Notes: a model not told the origin generated them from the letters alone. Positions 1-11,294 are shown, counted from the stretch's first letter. The stretch: DNA of 64,000 bases from Kroppenstedtia eburnea (GCF_013282215.1 NZ_CP048103.1:248001-312000); one strand, 5' to 3'. Made by a program: numbers and translations.

Positions 1-1
1 G

Positions 2-247
2 ATTGGCCGCTACGGAGCCGGACGCGTGTTGATGCTCCCCGCCACCGAAGGTACCGGTGTGATTGCCGGAGGTGCGGTGCGTGACGTGTTGACTGTGGCC
101 GGTGTGGGTGACATCCTGACCAAGTCAACGGGTTCCAACAACCCGATCAACATGGTTCGCGCCACTCTCGATGGGATTCAGAATATGAAACGGCCCGAGG
201 ACGTCGCCAAACTGCGCGGTAAAACCTTGGAAGAGTTACTGGGATAA
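2..247 (+). CDS. rpsE: 30S ribosomal protein S5 (C-terminal part)
   Basis: Only the last 81 residues are present; the gene starts before the window. The visible part holds the conserved C-terminal S5 fold, with [14 protein letters not shown], the [11 protein letters not shown] stretch and the ending [16 protein letters not shown]5 sits in the 30S body near the decoding centre and takes part in translational accuracy. It is followed at 12 bp by rpmD and then rplO and secY, the usual order of the spc operon. Identity is certain; the missing N-terminus is only the window edge. Confidence 0.97.
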   Translation: MGRYGAGRVLMLPATEGTGVIAGGAVRDVLTVAGVGDILTKSTGSNNPINMVRATLDGIQNMKRPEDVAKLRGKTLEELLG

Positions 248-259
248 GGAGGGATGACC

Positions 260-448
260 GTGGCGAACAAACTGGTGATCACCCTCAAACGAAGCATGAT
301 CGGTCGTCCGGAACCTCAACGGGTCACCCTTCAGACCCTGGGGCTCAAGAAACGGGAACAGACCGTCATTCAAAACGACAATCCCGCCATTCGCGGGATG
401 ATCGAAAAGGTGAAACACCTGGTTGAGGTGAAAGAAGTACAGGAGTGA
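260..448 (+). CDS. rpmD: 50S ribosomal protein L30
   Basis: A 62-residue L30 with the family signature [23 protein letters not shown] and the INxAIRGMIxKVxHLVxV type ending; it binds 23S rRNA. An in-frame ATG lies at 254, but it is one base from the AAGGAGG at 246-252, too close for initiation. I therefore choose the GTG at 260 (7 bp spacing), which also gives the usual M-A-x-K start. It lies between rpsE and rplO in the spc operon. Confidence 0.95.
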   Translation: MANKLVITLKRSMIGRPEPQRVTLQTLGLKKREQTVIQNDNPAIRGMIEKVKHLVEVKEVQE

Positions 449-492
449 CGAAGCCTCTTGTTTTGAAGAGCTGATAAGAGGAGGTGTGAAGG

Positions 493-933
493 TTGAAACT
501 TCACGAACTGAAACCGGCCCCGGGTTCCCGGAAAGAGAGAAATCGTGTGGGTCGCGGCATGGCATCGGGAAACGGTAAAACCTCCGGCCGTGGACAAAAA
601 GGTCAGAAGGCCCGTTCCGGCGGCGGAGTCCGTCCCGGATTTGAAGGGGGACAAAACCCGATTTACCGCCGTCTGCCCAAGCGTGGATTCACCAACATCA
701 ACCGCAAGGAATATGCCTTGGTGAACCTGGAGACGTTGAACCGGTTTGAAGAAGGTACGGTGGTCACCCCGGAACTGTTGCAGGAGACGGGTGTGGTGAA
801 GAATCTGAAAGACGGTTTGAAAGTGCTGGCCAATGGAGACCTCAAGGTGAAATTGACGGTGAAGGCCCACAAGTTCTCTAAGAGCGCGCAAGAAAAAATT
901 GCGAATGCCGGAGGCACGACGGAGGTGCTCTGA
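493..933 (+). CDS. rplO: 50S ribosomal protein L15
   Basis: A 146-residue L15. It begins [20 protein letters not shown], has the glycine- and basic-rich N-terminal extension ([14 protein letters not shown]) that threads into 23S rRNA, and ends with the conserved globular domain. The start is TTG at 493, behind a clear GAGGAGGTG ribosome binding site at 478-486. Its TGA overlaps the ATG of secY by one base, so the two are probably translationally coupled. Confidence 0.97.
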   Translation: MKLHELKPAPGSRKERNRVGRGMASGNGKTSGRGQKGQKARSGGGVRPGFEGGQNPIYRRLPKRGFTNINRKEYALVNLETLNRFEEGTVVTPELLQETGVVKNLKDGLKVLANGDLKVKLTVKAHKFSKSAQEKIANAGGTTEVL

Positions 934-2246
934 TGTTTCAAACCGTGAGCAACATCTTCAAAGTGGAGGATCTTCGGCGCCGGATCCTGTTTACCCTGGC
1001 GATGCTGGTGGTTTTCCGGATCGGCAGCTACATCCCGGTGCCCAATACCAACAATGAGGCTCTGAAGATGCTGGCCGAACAGAGTGCCGGCAGTGGTGTT
1101 TTCGGTTTGATCAACACCTTTTCCGGAGGGGCATTTCTCAACTTTTCCATCTTTGCCATGGGGATCATGCCTTATATTACGGCATCGATCATCGTGCAGC
1201 TGTTGACCATGGATGTCATCCCCAAGTTTGCACAGTGGGCCAAAGAAGGGGAAGTGGGAAGGCGCAAGCTGGCCCGGGTCACCCGCTATGGAACAGTGAT
1301 TCTGGGACTGATCCAGTCGATCGGTCTCACCATCGGCTTTGACCGGGCGGGTGCCGGATTTGGGATGAGCTTCATCGAAAACCCCACCTTCGCCACCTAT
1401 GCCCTGATCTCCCTCACCCTGACTGCGGGAACGGCCTTCCTGATGTGGTTGGGTGAACAGATCACGGATAAAGGGATTGGAAACGGGATCTCCATTTTGA
1501 TCTTTGCCGGGATTATCGCCGGGATTCCGCCGGCTTCAACTCAGATCTATGAAACCATGTTTGCCAATGCCGGGGATGAGATCTTCCTCAGCATCGTGAA
1601 GGTGGTTCTGATCGTGGCTGTGTTGATCCTGATCGTGGCAGGTGTGATCTTCATCCAGCAAGGGATCCGCAAGATTCCCGTGCAGTACGCCAAGCGTGTG
1701 GTGGGCCGCAAGATGTTTGGCGGACAATCCACACACATTCCGATGAAGGTGAACGCCGCCGGCGTGATTCCTGTGATCTTCGCCATGTCGCTGTTGATCT
1801 TCCCATCCACGATTGCCAGCTTCTGGAGCGGCAATGCGGTGGCTGATTGGATCATTGCCAATTTCAGTTTCAATCAACCGCTGGGCATGGTCATTTATGT
1901 CTTCCTGATCATCGGATTCACCTATTTCTACACTTTTGTGCAGATCAATCCGGTGCAATTGGCGGATCAGATGAAGAAAAACGGCGGGTATATCCCCGGC
2001 ATCCGTCCGGGTAAAAACACCTCCATCTACTTGACCAAAATCATGAACCGCATCACCTTGGCCGGGGCGCTCTTCCTGGCTGCCGTCTCCATTTTGCCGG
2101 TCTTTTTCACCAGTGTGGCGGGCCTGCCGCAATCGGTGCAGATCGGTGGAACCTCTCTCTTGATCGTGGTGGGGGTTGCCCTGGAGACGATGAAGACCAT
2201 TGAGAGCCAGCTGATCAAACGGCACTATAAAGGCTTTATCAAGTGA
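933..2246 (+). CDS. secY: Preprotein translocase subunit SecY
   Basis: The 437-residue channel subunit of the SecYEG translocon in the cytoplasmic membrane, through which Sec-dependent proteins are exported or inserted. Ten hydrophobic segments are recognisable. Family landmarks include IMPYITASIIVQLL near residues 74-87, the GNGISILIFAGI region, and the cytosolic loop with KVNAAGVIPVIFA. Length is normal for Bacillales. It overlaps rplO by one base and is followed after 142 bp by adk, as in B. subtilis. Confidence 0.98.
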   Translation: MFQTVSNIFKVEDLRRRILFTLAMLVVFRIGSYIPVPNTNNEALKMLAEQSAGSGVFGLINTFSGGAFLNFSIFAMGIMPYITASIIVQLLTMDVIPKFAQWAKEGEVGRRKLARVTRYGTVILGLIQSIGLTIGFDRAGAGFGMSFIENPTFATYALISLTLTAGTAFLMWLGEQITDKGIGNGISILIFAGIIAGIPPASTQIYETMFANAGDEIFLSIVKVVLIVAVLILIVAGVIFIQQGIRKIPVQYAKRVVGRKMFGGQSTHIPMKVNAAGVIPVIFAMSLLIFPSTIASFWSGNAVADWIIANFSFNQPLGMVIYVFLIIGFTYFYTFVQINPVQLADQMKKNGGYIPGIRPGKNTSIYLTKIMNRITLAGALFLAAVSILPVFFTSVAGLPQSVQIGGTSLLIVVGVALETMKTIESQLIKRHYKGFIK

Positions 2247-2385
2247 TCGGGGTCCCGGAGCTGATCCAAAGGGGCATCCTCACCGGACCCTTCATCACGC
2301 AGCCGATTCGCGTGTGGATCATCGGGCCCCATCTGTGCCGGATGGCCGGATCGATTTACGGCCCGCGAATCACCGGGAGGGATGA

Positions 2386-3785
<1,400 letters not shown>

Positions 3786-3798
3786 AAGGTGAAGGGTG

Positions 3799-4107
3799 AT
3801 GGATGCGATGGATGCCGAAACCCGACCTCAAAAAGGACAGGTGGTCCAGGTGCTGAGGGGTCGTGAGGCGGGGAGATATGCAGTGGTGATCGGCGTGGTT
3901 GAACCTCACTTCGTCCTGTTGGCGGACGGGGACAAACGGAAGGTCGGCCAGGCGAAAAAGAAGAATATCAAGCATATCCAACTCACCCACTACATCGCCC
4001 GGGAAGTAGCGGAGTCCTTGGAAAGGGACGGTCGGGCCGACGACGCCAAAATACGCTACGCCTTGAACCAATACCTGCTCCGGCAGGAGCGGAGAAAAGG
4101 AGAGTGA
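3799..4107 (+). CDS. KOW-domain RNA-binding protein (YbzG-like)
   Basis: A small basic protein of 102 residues between map and infA, the place held by the KOW protein YbzG in B. subtilis. The N-terminal half ([25 protein letters not shown]) is a KOW/SH3-like barrel as in L14e/L24-type proteins; the C-terminal half is helical and charged. A role in ribosome or RNA binding is inferred from fold and context only. Start candidates are GTG 3796, ATG 3799 and ATG 3808; 3799 has the best spacing to AAAGGTGA. It is followed at 4 bp by infA. Confidence 0.85.
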   Translation: MDAMDAETRPQKGQVVQVLRGREAGRYAVVIGVVEPHFVLLADGDKRKVGQAKKKNIKHIQLTHYIAREVAESLERDGRADDAKIRYALNQYLLRQERRKGE

Positions 4108-4111
4108 GTCA

Positions 4112-4330
4112 ATGGCCAAAGAAGATGTGATCGAAGTGGAAGGGACGGTCATCGAACCTTTGCCCAATGCGATGTTCCGAGTGGAACTGGAGAACGGTCA
4201 TAAAGTCCTCGCCCATGTTTCCGGGAAAATCCGCATGCACTTTATCCGGATTCTCCCGGGGGACCGAGTGACGGTCCAGCTCTCCCCGTATGACTTAAGC
4301 CGCGGCCGGATCACATACCGCTATAAGTGA
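4112..4330 (+). CDS. infA: Translation initiation factor IF-1
   Basis: A 72-residue single OB-fold protein, full length for IF-1. It binds the A site of the 30S subunit during initiation. Signature stretches [37 protein letters not shown] and [10 protein letters not shown] are all present. The gene lies four bases after the KOW gene and 99 bp before rpmJ, matching the standard Bacillales order. Confidence 0.98.
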   Translation: MAKEDVIEVEGTVIEPLPNAMFRVELENGHKVLAHVSGKIRMHFIRILPGDRVTVQLSPYDLSRGRITYRYK

Positions 4331-4426
4331 CGGCCCGGATGGGTCCCCTCGGATGTCGCACCGATCCAAATTAAAATCCGGATTTGATGCCGGAGAACTG
4401 ACACCGAGTGGAAACAGGAGGGATAG

Positions 4427-4543
<117 letters not shown>

Positions 4544-4561
4544 GACAGGAGGTGTTCACCA

Positions 4562-4930
4562 TTGGCTCGTATTTCGGGTATTGACCTCCCCCGCGACAAG
4601 CGAGTGGAAGTGGCGTTGACCTATATCTTCGGGATCGGCCGTTCCCGTGCCAAAGAGATCCTGGAGGAAACCCAGATCAACCCTGACACCCGGGTCCGCG
4701 ATCTGACGGAAGAGGAAGTTTCCAAGCTTCGCAGCACCATCGACAAAAACCTGATGGTTGAAGGGGACTTGCGCCGTGAAGTCGCCCTCAACATCAAGCG
4801 GTTGGTTGAGATCGGTTCCTACCGTGGAATCCGTCACCGCCGCGGTCTGCCGGTCCGGGGTCAGAAGAGCAAAACCAACGCGCGGACCCGTAAAGGTCCC
4901 CGCCGGACCGTCGCCAACAAGAAAAAATAA
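4562..4930 (+). CDS. rpsM: 30S ribosomal protein S13
   Basis: A 122-residue S13 with [20 protein letters not shown] at the N-terminus, the helix-two-turn-helix region, and the basic tail ([19 protein letters not shown]) that contacts tRNA and the 30S head. TTG start at 4562 behind ACAGGAGGTG. It is the first 30S gene of the alpha-operon segment and is followed at 21 bp by rpsK. Confidence 0.98.
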   Translation: MARISGIDLPRDKRVEVALTYIFGIGRSRAKEILEETQINPDTRVRDLTEEEVSKLRSTIDKNLMVEGDLRREVALNIKRLVEIGSYRGIRHRRGLPVRGQKSKTNARTRKGPRRTVANKKK

Positions 4931-4951
4931 CTGAGGTAAGGAGGGATAAGA

Positions 4952-5353
4952 ATGGCTGCCAAGAAACGGACAACCAACCAGCGCGTGAAACGTCGTGCGC
5001 GCAAAAATGTTGAATCGGGTGCGGTGCATATCCGTTCCACCTTCAACAACACGATTGTGACCATCACAGACAAGCGGGGGAACACCATCTCCTGGGCCAG
5101 CTCCGGCACCCTCGGTTTCAAGGGGTCCCGCAAGAGCACGCCCTTTGCTGCACAGATGGCTGCGGAAGCCGCCGCCAAACAGGCGATGGAACACGGGATG
5201 AAGAACGTCGAAGTGACGGTGAAAGGGCCGGGTGCCGGCCGTGAAGCGGCGATCCGTTCCCTGCAGGCTGCCGGGTTGGAAGTCAGTCTGATCAAAGACG
5301 TCACCCCGATTCCCCACAACGGTTGCCGCCCGCCGAAGCGTCGCCGTGTCTGA
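4952..5353 (+). CDS. rpsK: 30S ribosomal protein S11
   Basis: A 133-residue S11 of the platform of the small subunit, next to the mRNA exit path. Signatures include [19 protein letters not shown], [19 protein letters not shown] and the ending [26 protein letters not shown] lies seven bases before the ATG. The 190-bp gap to rpoA is longer than in the preceding genes and holds a possible promoter. Confidence 0.98.
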   Translation: MAAKKRTTNQRVKRRARKNVESGAVHIRSTFNNTIVTITDKRGNTISWASSGTLGFKGSRKSTPFAAQMAAEAAAKQAMEHGMKNVEVTVKGPGAGREAAIRSLQAAGLEVSLIKDVTPIPHNGCRPPKRRRV

Positions 5354-5384
5354 TGCGTGACGCGGGTTGATTCCGGGATTGGCG

Positions 5385-5416
5385 TTGGTTTATACTGGTA
5401 GAACTATGTGTATAAT
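5385..5416 (+). promoter_or_regulatory. Possible sigma-A promoter before rpoA
   Basis: A perfect -10 TATAAT at 5411-5416 is directly preceded by TGTG. The best -35, TTGGTT at 5385-5390, is 20 bp upstream, which is too far for a strong site. If real, this promoter would let rpoA and rplQ be expressed partly apart from the upstream ribosomal genes. Confidence 0.4.
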
Positions 5417-5545
5417 GGTACTGGACAAATTTGACTGGTTGGTTTACCCCAGCGATCCATCCGGCCGGGAACACGCATAGATTTTGACCATGATCGACTG
5501 AAGACCACCCGGAATGCGACGTTCTGAAGGAGGGTTTCAAACCGT

Positions 5546-6490
5546 ATGATTGAAATCGAGAAGCCGAAGATTGAGACCGTGGAACTCGGCGATGACGGCC
5601 GCTACGGAAAATTTGTCGTGGAACCCTTGGAACGCGGATACGGCACCACCCTTGGCAACTCGCTCCGACGCATCTTGTTGTCTTCTTTGCCCGGTGCAGC
5701 AGTCACCTCGATCCAGATTGACGGGGTCCTGCACGAGTTTTCCACAATTCCCGGGGTGGTGGAGGATGTTACGGAGATCATCCTCAATCTGAAACATCTG
5801 TCTCTCAAGATTCATTCCGATGAAGAGAAAGTGTTGGAGATTGATGTGGAGGGCGGCGGAGAAGTGAAAGCCGGGGATATCCGGGCCGACTCCGATGTGG
5901 AGATTCTTAACCCGGATCTTCATATCGCCACTCTGGCCAGTGACGGGCGCCTTCACATCCGCATGACTGCCGACCGTGGCCGGGGTTATGTGCCGGCTGA
6001 TCGAAATAAACGGGAGGAGCAGACCATCGGGGTGATCCCGATCGATTCTCTCTATACTCCCATCAAACGTGTCAATTACCGGGTGGAGAACACCCGGGTT
6101 GGCCAAGTGACCAACTACGACAAACTGATGCTGGAGGTCTGGACGGACGGGAGCCTTCATCCCGACGAATCCGTCAGCCTCGGTGCCAAAATCATGACGG
6201 AACATCTGATGCTCTTCGTCGGTCTGACCGAAGAAGCCAAAGACGCCGAAATCATGGTGGAAAAAGAAGAGGACAAAAAAGAGAAGGTCATGGAAATGAC
6301 CATCGAAGAGCTGGATCTCTCCGTCCGATCCTACAACTGTCTCAAGCGGGCCGGCATCAACACCGTCCAAGAGTTGACACAGAAGACGGAAGAAGACATG
6401 ATGAAGGTTCGCAATCTGGGGCGTAAATCGCTGGAAGAAGTGCAGGAGAAACTCGCGGAACTGGGACTCTCCCTGCGCAGCGATGAGTGA
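5546..6490 (+). CDS. rpoA: RNA polymerase alpha subunit
   Basis: The 314-residue alpha subunit. Residues 1-230 form the N-terminal dimerisation and assembly domain ([17 protein letters not shown]). A charged linker (roughly 232-250, rich in Glu and Lys) leads to the C-terminal domain at about 250-314, which contacts UP elements and activators ([25 protein letters not shown]). GAAGGAGGG precedes the ATG. It is followed by rplQ, completing the alpha operon. Confidence 0.98.
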   Translation: MIEIEKPKIETVELGDDGRYGKFVVEPLERGYGTTLGNSLRRILLSSLPGAAVTSIQIDGVLHEFSTIPGVVEDVTEIILNLKHLSLKIHSDEEKVLEIDVEGGGEVKAGDIRADSDVEILNPDLHIATLASDGRLHIRMTADRGRGYVPADRNKREEQTIGVIPIDSLYTPIKRVNYRVENTRVGQVTNYDKLMLEVWTDGSLHPDESVSLGAKIMTEHLMLFVGLTEEAKDAEIMVEKEEDKKEKVMEMTIEELDLSVRSYNCLKRAGINTVQELTQKTEEDMMKVRNLGRKSLEEVQEKLAELGLSLRSDE

Positions 6491-6521
6491 TCGCAATCTC
6501 TAAAAGAGGGAGGGGAAATCC

Positions 6522-6911
6522 ATGGCATACTCCAAGCTGGGTCGCAACTCAAGCGCACGGAAAGCTTTGCTCCGTGACCTCGTAACCGACCTGATCATCC
6601 ATGAGCGGATCGAGACGACCGAATCCAAAGCGAAGGAAGTCCGTTCCATTGCCGACAAAATGATTACCCTGGCAAAACGGGGCGACCTCCATGCCCGCCG
6701 TCAGGCGGCTTCCTTTGTCCGCACCAATCGTTCCCGGACAGAACGGGAGGGGGAGCAGGTCAATCACGAAAACGTGGATGCAGTGAAAAAGTTGTTTGAT
6801 GAGGTGGGTCCCCGTTATGAAGAGCGCAACGGCGGATACACCCGCATCATCAAGATCGGGCCGCGCCGCGGTGACGGGGCGGAAATGGTTTATCTCGAAT
6901 TGGTGCAGTAA
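6522..6911 (+). CDS. rplQ: 50S ribosomal protein L17
   Basis: A 129-residue L17 beginning [20 protein letters not shown], with the ending [13 protein letters not shown]. It lies near the exit tunnel of the large subunit. GAGGGAGGGG precedes the ATG. It is the last gene of the ribosomal block and is followed by a strong terminator. Confidence 0.97.
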   Translation: MAYSKLGRNSSARKALLRDLVTDLIIHERIETTESKAKEVRSIADKMITLAKRGDLHARRQAASFVRTNRSRTEREGEQVNHENVDAVKKLFDEVGPRYEERNGGYTRIIKIGPRRGDGAEMVYLELVQ

Positions 6912-6940
6912 GAAAATCATTTTTCTGGAACAAAGGGAGA

Positions 6941-6978
6941 GGGCAGGATCGTTCCGGTCCTGAAATCTGCCCTTTTTT
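6941..6978 (+). terminator. Rho-independent terminator after rplQ
   Basis: Stem GGGCAG (6941-6946) with CTGCCC (6967-6972), extended inside by GGATC with GGTCC, followed by six T. It closes the alpha operon. Confidence 0.9.
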
Positions 6979-7016
6979 CTTTATGGAGAAAGAAGGTTCC
7001 TCACGAGGAGGATAAG

Positions 7017-7868
7017 ATGGAGCCAATCCTGCAGTTGGATGGGGTGGGTTTTCACTATGGTTCCCCCGGGGACGGAATCGATCCGGAATGGATCCTGAGC
7101 GGATTGAATCTCCGGGTGGATCCCGGGGAATATCTGGCTGTGATGGGGCCCAACGGCTCCGGGAAATCAACCCTTGCCAAACTGATGAACGGGTTGTTGA
7201 CCCCCGTAGTGGGGGAAGTGCGTGTAGGAGGACTGGATCCCGGAAGTGATCGGGACCTGCCGCAAATCCGTCGCAAAGTGGGGATGGTTTTTCAAAATCC
7301 GGATAATCAGATTGTCGGAACCACAGTGAAGGATGATGTGGCCTTTGGAATGGAGAATCTGGGGGTCCCGCGGGAACAGATGTTGATCCGGATCCGTCAG
7401 GTGCTGGCACGCACCGGTTTGACCGGGCTGGAGGAGGCCTCCCCCCATCATCTCTCCGGAGGGCAGAAGCAACGGCTGGCCATCGCCGGCGTGATCGCCA
7501 TGCAGCCGGAGGTGATCATCTTCGATGAAGCCACCTCCATGCTGGATCCCTCAGGTCGGCGGGAAGTGCTGGAAGTGATGGGGGAGCTTCATCGCGGGGG
7601 AACCACCATCATCCATATCACCCACTCCCCCCGAGAGGCCAGTCGTGCAGAACGGGTGTTGGTGCTTGCGGGGGGCGAACCGCAATGGGACGGGCCTCCC
7701 GCCGAGCTGTTCCGTGAACGGGAGCGGTTGGCTGACTGGTCCCTTGAAATGCCGATTGCAGCGGAACTGAAGGAACGGCTTCGGCGTCACGGCATGCCCC
7801 TCAGGGAAGAGATCACCGGGATGGAAGAGCTGGTGGAAGAGCTATGGACATTGTTATCCAAGACTTGA
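7017..7868 (+). CDS. ecfA1: ECF transporter ATPase EcfA1
   Basis: One of two ATPases of the energy-coupling-factor module, which drives uptake of vitamins or metals through separate S components. Walker A GPNGSGKST is at residues 44-52, with Q-loop NPDNQIVG, signature LSGGQKQR, and Walker B VIIFDEAT followed by the D-loop. At 283 residues it is normal length. Its 3' end overlaps ecfA2 by 25 bp, then ecfT follows, so the three are one translational unit. No substrate-binding S component is seen here, which suits a shared (group II) module. Confidence 0.95.
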   Translation: MEPILQLDGVGFHYGSPGDGIDPEWILSGLNLRVDPGEYLAVMGPNGSGKSTLAKLMNGLLTPVVGEVRVGGLDPGSDRDLPQIRRKVGMVFQNPDNQIVGTTVKDDVAFGMENLGVPREQMLIRIRQVLARTGLTGLEEASPHHLSGGQKQRLAIAGVIAMQPEVIIFDEATSMLDPSGRREVLEVMGELHRGGTTIIHITHSPREASRAERVLVLAGGEPQWDGPPAELFRERERLADWSLEMPIAAELKERLRRHGMPLREEITGMEELVEELWTLLSKT

Positions 7869-8707
7869 CCCATAACTATATGGTTGGCACTCCCTTTGAA
7901 CGAAAAGCTTTGTCGGGAGTGGAGCTGAAGATCCCCTCAGGGGGGTATGTGGCCGTGGTTGGCGCCACCGGTTCGGGAAAATCCACCTTGATTCAGCATA
8001 TTGCCGGCCTGTTGACCCCCACCAGGGGACGGGTTCGGGTGGGGGAGGTGGAGATCCACCCCGACAGCCGGGATTTGTCTGCCCTCAGAGGCCGGGTGGG
8101 AGTGGTTTTTCAGTACCCGGAACACCAGCTGTTTGAGGAGACAGTGGCCAAGGATATCGCCTATGGTCCGCGAAATCTGGGCCTGAGCGAGGGAGAGGTG
8201 GCCCGGCGTGTGGAGCAATCCCTGGACTGGGTGGGACTGCCCCGGGATATATCCGGCCGCTCTCCCTTTCAGTTGAGCGGCGGCCAGATGCGACGGGTGG
8301 CAGTGGCCGGTGTGTTGGCGATGCAACCCGAGGTCCTGATATTGGATGAGCCGACGGCAGGATTGGATCCCGCCGGACGGCGTGAGCTTTTGGACCGGAT
8401 CCACGCTTTGCACCGGGAGCGGGGGATGACTGTCATTCTCGTCTCCCACAGCATGGAGGAAGCGGCTCAGTACGCAGAAAAGATCTTCGTGATGCATCAG
8501 GGAAAAAGGGCCTTTGAGGGGACTCCGGCGGAAGTCTTCTCCCGGGGAGACCGGCTGGAGGCATGGGGATTGGAAGTGCCGGAGGTGGCCGGATTGACGC
8601 TCCGTCTCAATCAAAAGCTGGATCCACCATTGCCAGCGGGACTGTTGACGCTGGAAGCACTGGAACGAGAGATCCTCTGCCGTTGGAAACGGGGGCGACC
8701 CCGTTGA
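7844..8707 (+). CDS. ecfA2: ECF transporter ATPase EcfA2
   Basis: The second ATPase of the ECF module, 287 residues. It has Walker A GATGSGKST (about residues 43-51), Q-loop YPEHQLFE, signature LSGGQMRR, Walker B VLILDEPT and the switch His in VSHSMEE. It forms a heterodimer with EcfA1 under the EcfT scaffold. The ATG lies inside the ecfA1 coding region, and its own TGA overlaps the ecfT ATG. Confidence 0.95.
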   Translation: MDIVIQDLTHNYMVGTPFERKALSGVELKIPSGGYVAVVGATGSGKSTLIQHIAGLLTPTRGRVRVGEVEIHPDSRDLSALRGRVGVVFQYPEHQLFEETVAKDIAYGPRNLGLSEGEVARRVEQSLDWVGLPRDISGRSPFQLSGGQMRRVAVAGVLAMQPEVLILDEPTAGLDPAGRRELLDRIHALHRERGMTVILVSHSMEEAAQYAEKIFVMHQGKRAFEGTPAEVFSRGDRLEAWGLEVPEVAGLTLRLNQKLDPPLPAGLLTLEALEREILCRWKRGRPR

Positions 8708-9501
8708 TGCAAAATCCCATCCTGGGACAATACGTACCCGGTGATTCCCCTCTGCACAGGCTGGACCCCCGGGCCAAGCTGTTGTTCGTCTTCAGCTTTA
8801 TGGTCGTGGTCTTCCTCGCCAACAATGGGGTCAGCTATGGGTTGCTGGCAGGGCTGACGGTGTGGGCGGTGGGAGTGTCGGGGGTTCCGGTCGGCCTCAT
8901 CCTGCGGGGGTTGAAGCCGATTCTGTACTTGATCCTGCTGACGGCCATTCTCCATCTCTGGTTGACCCGGGGTGGAGGGGTGATTCTGGAATGGGGACCC
9001 TTCGTCATCCACCAGAACGGGGCTCTGCAAGCGGGCTGGATCTCCCTTCGCTTTCTCATCCTGATTCTGATGGGAACCTTGCTCACCCTGACCACTTCCC
9101 CCATCGCCTTGACTGACGGCCTGGAGCGTCTTTTATCTCCGTTGACGCGATTCGGTGTTCCGGCCCATGAGTTGGCCTTGATGATGTCCATCGCCCTTCG
9201 GTTTATCCCCACCCTGTGGGAAGAGACGGATAAAATTATCAAAGCCCAGCGGGCGCGGGGGGCCGATTTTGAAAGTGGGAGCCTGTATAAACGGGCCAAA
9301 AGCTACCTCCCCGTCCTGATCCCGTTATTTATCTCCGCCTTTCGCAGGGCGGAGGATCTGGCGTTGGCGATGGAAGCCCGCGGCTACAGGGGAGGCAGCG
9401 GAAGGACCCGGATCCGGGAGTTGCATTGGGGAAGGGAGGACACGGTCTCCCTGTTGATACTGGCTCTGCTCACTGTGGGATTGTTATGGTTGCGGGACTG
9501 A
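8707..9501 (+). CDS. ecfT: ECF transporter transmembrane scaffold EcfT
   Basis: A 264-residue membrane protein that couples the two ATPases to exchangeable substrate-binding S components. Several hydrophobic helices occupy the N-terminal two thirds. The conserved coupling motif appears as RARGAD near residue 180 and again as EARGYRGG towards the C-terminus. The reading frame is open further upstream, but the ATG at 8707 overlaps the ecfA2 stop and gives the family's usual start, GQYVPGDSPLHRLDPR. Confidence 0.95.
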   Translation: MQNPILGQYVPGDSPLHRLDPRAKLLFVFSFMVVVFLANNGVSYGLLAGLTVWAVGVSGVPVGLILRGLKPILYLILLTAILHLWLTRGGGVILEWGPFVIHQNGALQAGWISLRFLILILMGTLLTLTTSPIALTDGLERLLSPLTRFGVPAHELALMMSIALRFIPTLWEETDKIIKAQRARGADFESGSLYKRAKSYLPVLIPLFISAFRRAEDLALAMEARGYRGGSGRTRIRELHWGREDTVSLLILALLTVGLLWLRD

Positions 9502-9522
9502 CCGGGGAGGAGAGGAGTCGCC

Positions 9523-10299
9523 TTGGGTAAAATCAAACTGACGGTGGCCTACGACGGGACCGACTTTTCCGGCTTTCAGCGTCAGCCGGGAAAACGGACG
9601 GTACAGGGTACCTTGGAAGAGACCCTGACCCGTGTGACCGGGGAAACCATCTCCGTCACCGGGGCCGGGCGCACGGATGCCGGAGTTCATGCCCTCGGGC
9701 AGGTGATCCATTTTGAAACCTCGGTCCCGATTCCGACAGAGCGCTGGGTGCGTTTGCTCAATGCCTCCCTGCCCCGGGATCTGCTGGTGACACAGGCGAA
9801 GGAGGTTCCCCGGGAATTCCACGCCCGCTATGATGCCTGCTGGAAGCACTACCGATATACCCTCGACACCTGCCCGATTCCGGACCTCTTCCGTCGACGG
9901 TATCAAACCCATTACCCCCATCCTCTGTCCCGTGACCGGATGCAGCGGGCGGCCCGGCACTTGACGGGAACCCATGACTTCACTTCTTTTTCCGCAGCCC
10001 GGGCCCAGGTGAAGGATCGGAGGCGGAGTTTATATCACTGTGAAGTGAAGGAAGTGAACCCGGGAGTTCTTTCCATTGAAGTGGTGGGAGACGGTTTTCT
10101 CTACCATATGGTGCGAATCCTCACCGGAACTCTGGTGGAGATCGGTGCGGGGAAAATCCCCCCCGACGAAATTCGGGGGATTCTGAAGGCAAAAGACCGG
10201 TCAGCCGCGGGAAAGACCTTCCCTCCGGAAGGATTGGTCATGGTGGAAGTGGGTTACACCCCTTGGGAGCGGGGAACAGTGAAAAATCCCATCTCTTGA
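9523..10299 (+). CDS. truA: tRNA pseudouridine(38-40) synthase
   Basis: A 258-residue TruA that isomerises uridines 38-40 in the anticodon arm of tRNAs. The catalytic Asp is D52 in GAGRTDAGVHALGQV; the C-terminal GDGFLYHMVRI motif is also present. TTG start after GGAGAGGAG. It follows ecfT by 21 bp, as in B. subtilis. Its stop codon lies inside the -35 box of the rplM promoter. Confidence 0.97.
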   Translation: MGKIKLTVAYDGTDFSGFQRQPGKRTVQGTLEETLTRVTGETISVTGAGRTDAGVHALGQVIHFETSVPIPTERWVRLLNASLPRDLLVTQAKEVPREFHARYDACWKHYRYTLDTCPIPDLFRRRYQTHYPHPLSRDRMQRAARHLTGTHDFTSFSAARAQVKDRRRSLYHCEVKEVNPGVLSIEVVGDGFLYHMVRILTGTLVEIGAGKIPPDEIRGILKAKDRSAAGKTFPPEGLVMVEVGYTPWERGTVKNPIS

Positions 10300-10324
10300 C
10301 TTTCCACCCTTGTTGGTGTAATAT
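10296..10324 (+). promoter_or_regulatory. Sigma-A promoter for rplM-rpsI
   Basis: TTGACT (10296-10301), a 17-bp spacer and TAATAT (10319-10324). The -35 box overlaps the truA stop codon. It leads into a roughly 100-base leader before rplM. Confidence 0.85.
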
Positions 10325-10330
10325 GATGGT

Positions 10331-10420
10331 TGGTATTTTTCCACTTGCCCCGGTGGAAACATGTTCGGCGCACAGTTGAAAAAAATGTTGGGATTATAGA
10401 TTTGTCTGTCTCTGACACGA
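10331..10420 (+). promoter_or_regulatory. rplM leader, possible L13 autoregulatory element
   Basis: About 100 bases between the promoter and rplM, with short complementary stretches (TTTTTCCAC near 10335 with GGTGGAAA near 10352; a later TTGAAAAA). Low-GC Gram-positives carry an L13-binding leader at this place (Rfam L13_leader), so one is expected. I cannot confirm the fold by eye. Confidence 0.35.
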
Positions 10421-10432
10421 GGAGGGAAAATG

Positions 10433-10870
10433 ATGCGAACCACATACATGGCCAAACCGAACCAGGTGGAACGGAAATGGGTTGTGGTTGACGCCGCGGA
10501 CAAACCCCTGGGTCGCGTCGCCACGGAAGTGGCCACGCTGTTGCGGGGGAAGCATAAGCCGGAGTATACGCCTCACGTGGACACCGGTGACTTCGTTATT
10601 GTCATCAACGCTTCCAAAGTTCACCTGACCGGAAAAAAAGCGGAGAAGAAAATGTATTATCGTCACTCCGGGTATCCGGGCGGGATCAAAGCCGTTTCCG
10701 CCGGTGATCTCCGGGAAAACCGTCCCGATCGGATGATCGAACTGGCCGTCAAGGGCATGTTGCCGAAGAACACCCTCGGACGGCAGCAATTCAAGAAATT
10801 GAAAGTATATGCAGGATCGGAACATCCCCATGAAGCTCAAAAACCCGTAACATGGGAAATCCGGGGATAA
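10433..10870 (+). CDS. rplM: 50S ribosomal protein L13
   Basis: A 145-residue L13, an early assembly protein of the large subunit. It begins [20 protein letters not shown] and has [29 protein letters not shown] and [11 protein letters not shown]. Two ATGs stand in tandem; the second (10433) gives the exact family length and better spacing from GAGGAGGG. It is co-transcribed with rpsI. Confidence 0.97.
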   Translation: MRTTYMAKPNQVERKWVVVDAADKPLGRVATEVATLLRGKHKPEYTPHVDTGDFVIVINASKVHLTGKKAEKKMYYRHSGYPGGIKAVSAGDLRENRPDRMIELAVKGMLPKNTLGRQQFKKLKVYAGSEHPHEAQKPVTWEIRG

Positions 10871-10889
10871 GTAAAGGAGGGAACTGATT

Positions 10890-11282
10890 TTGGCACAAGT
10901 CCAATTTTACGGCACCGGCCGCCGCAAGGAATCTGTCGCCCGTGTCCGCCTGGTGCCCGGTGATGGTCGCATTGTGATCAACAATCGGGACATGGACACC
11001 TATTTCGGACTGGAAACCCTGAAAGCGATTGTGAAGCAACCCTTGGTTCTGACGGATACGGTCAACCGCTATGATGTCCTCGTCAATGTGGACGGCGGTG
11101 GTTTCACCGGTCAAGCCGGGGCGATCCGCCACGGAATTGCCCGGGCCCTCCTGAAAGTGGACCCGGAATTGCGCCCGACGCTGAAAAAAGCCGGTTTTCT
11201 AACACGGGACCCGCGGATGAAAGAACGGAAAAAGTACGGTCTCAAAAAAGCCCGCCGCGCTCCCCAATTCTCCAAACGGTAA
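10890..11282 (+). CDS. rpsI: 30S ribosomal protein S9
   Basis: A 130-residue S9. It has the core [19 protein letters not shown], the glycine-rich [19 protein letters not shown], and the long basic C-terminal tail ending [11 protein letters not shown], which reaches the P-site tRNA. TTG start after AAAGGAGGG. A strong terminator follows. Confidence 0.97.
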   Translation: MAQVQFYGTGRRKESVARVRLVPGDGRIVINNRDMDTYFGLETLKAIVKQPLVLTDTVNRYDVLVNVDGGGFTGQAGAIRHGIARALLKVDPELRPTLKKAGFLTRDPRMKERKKYGLKKARRAPQFSKR

Positions 11283-11294
11283 ATGGTACAACGG

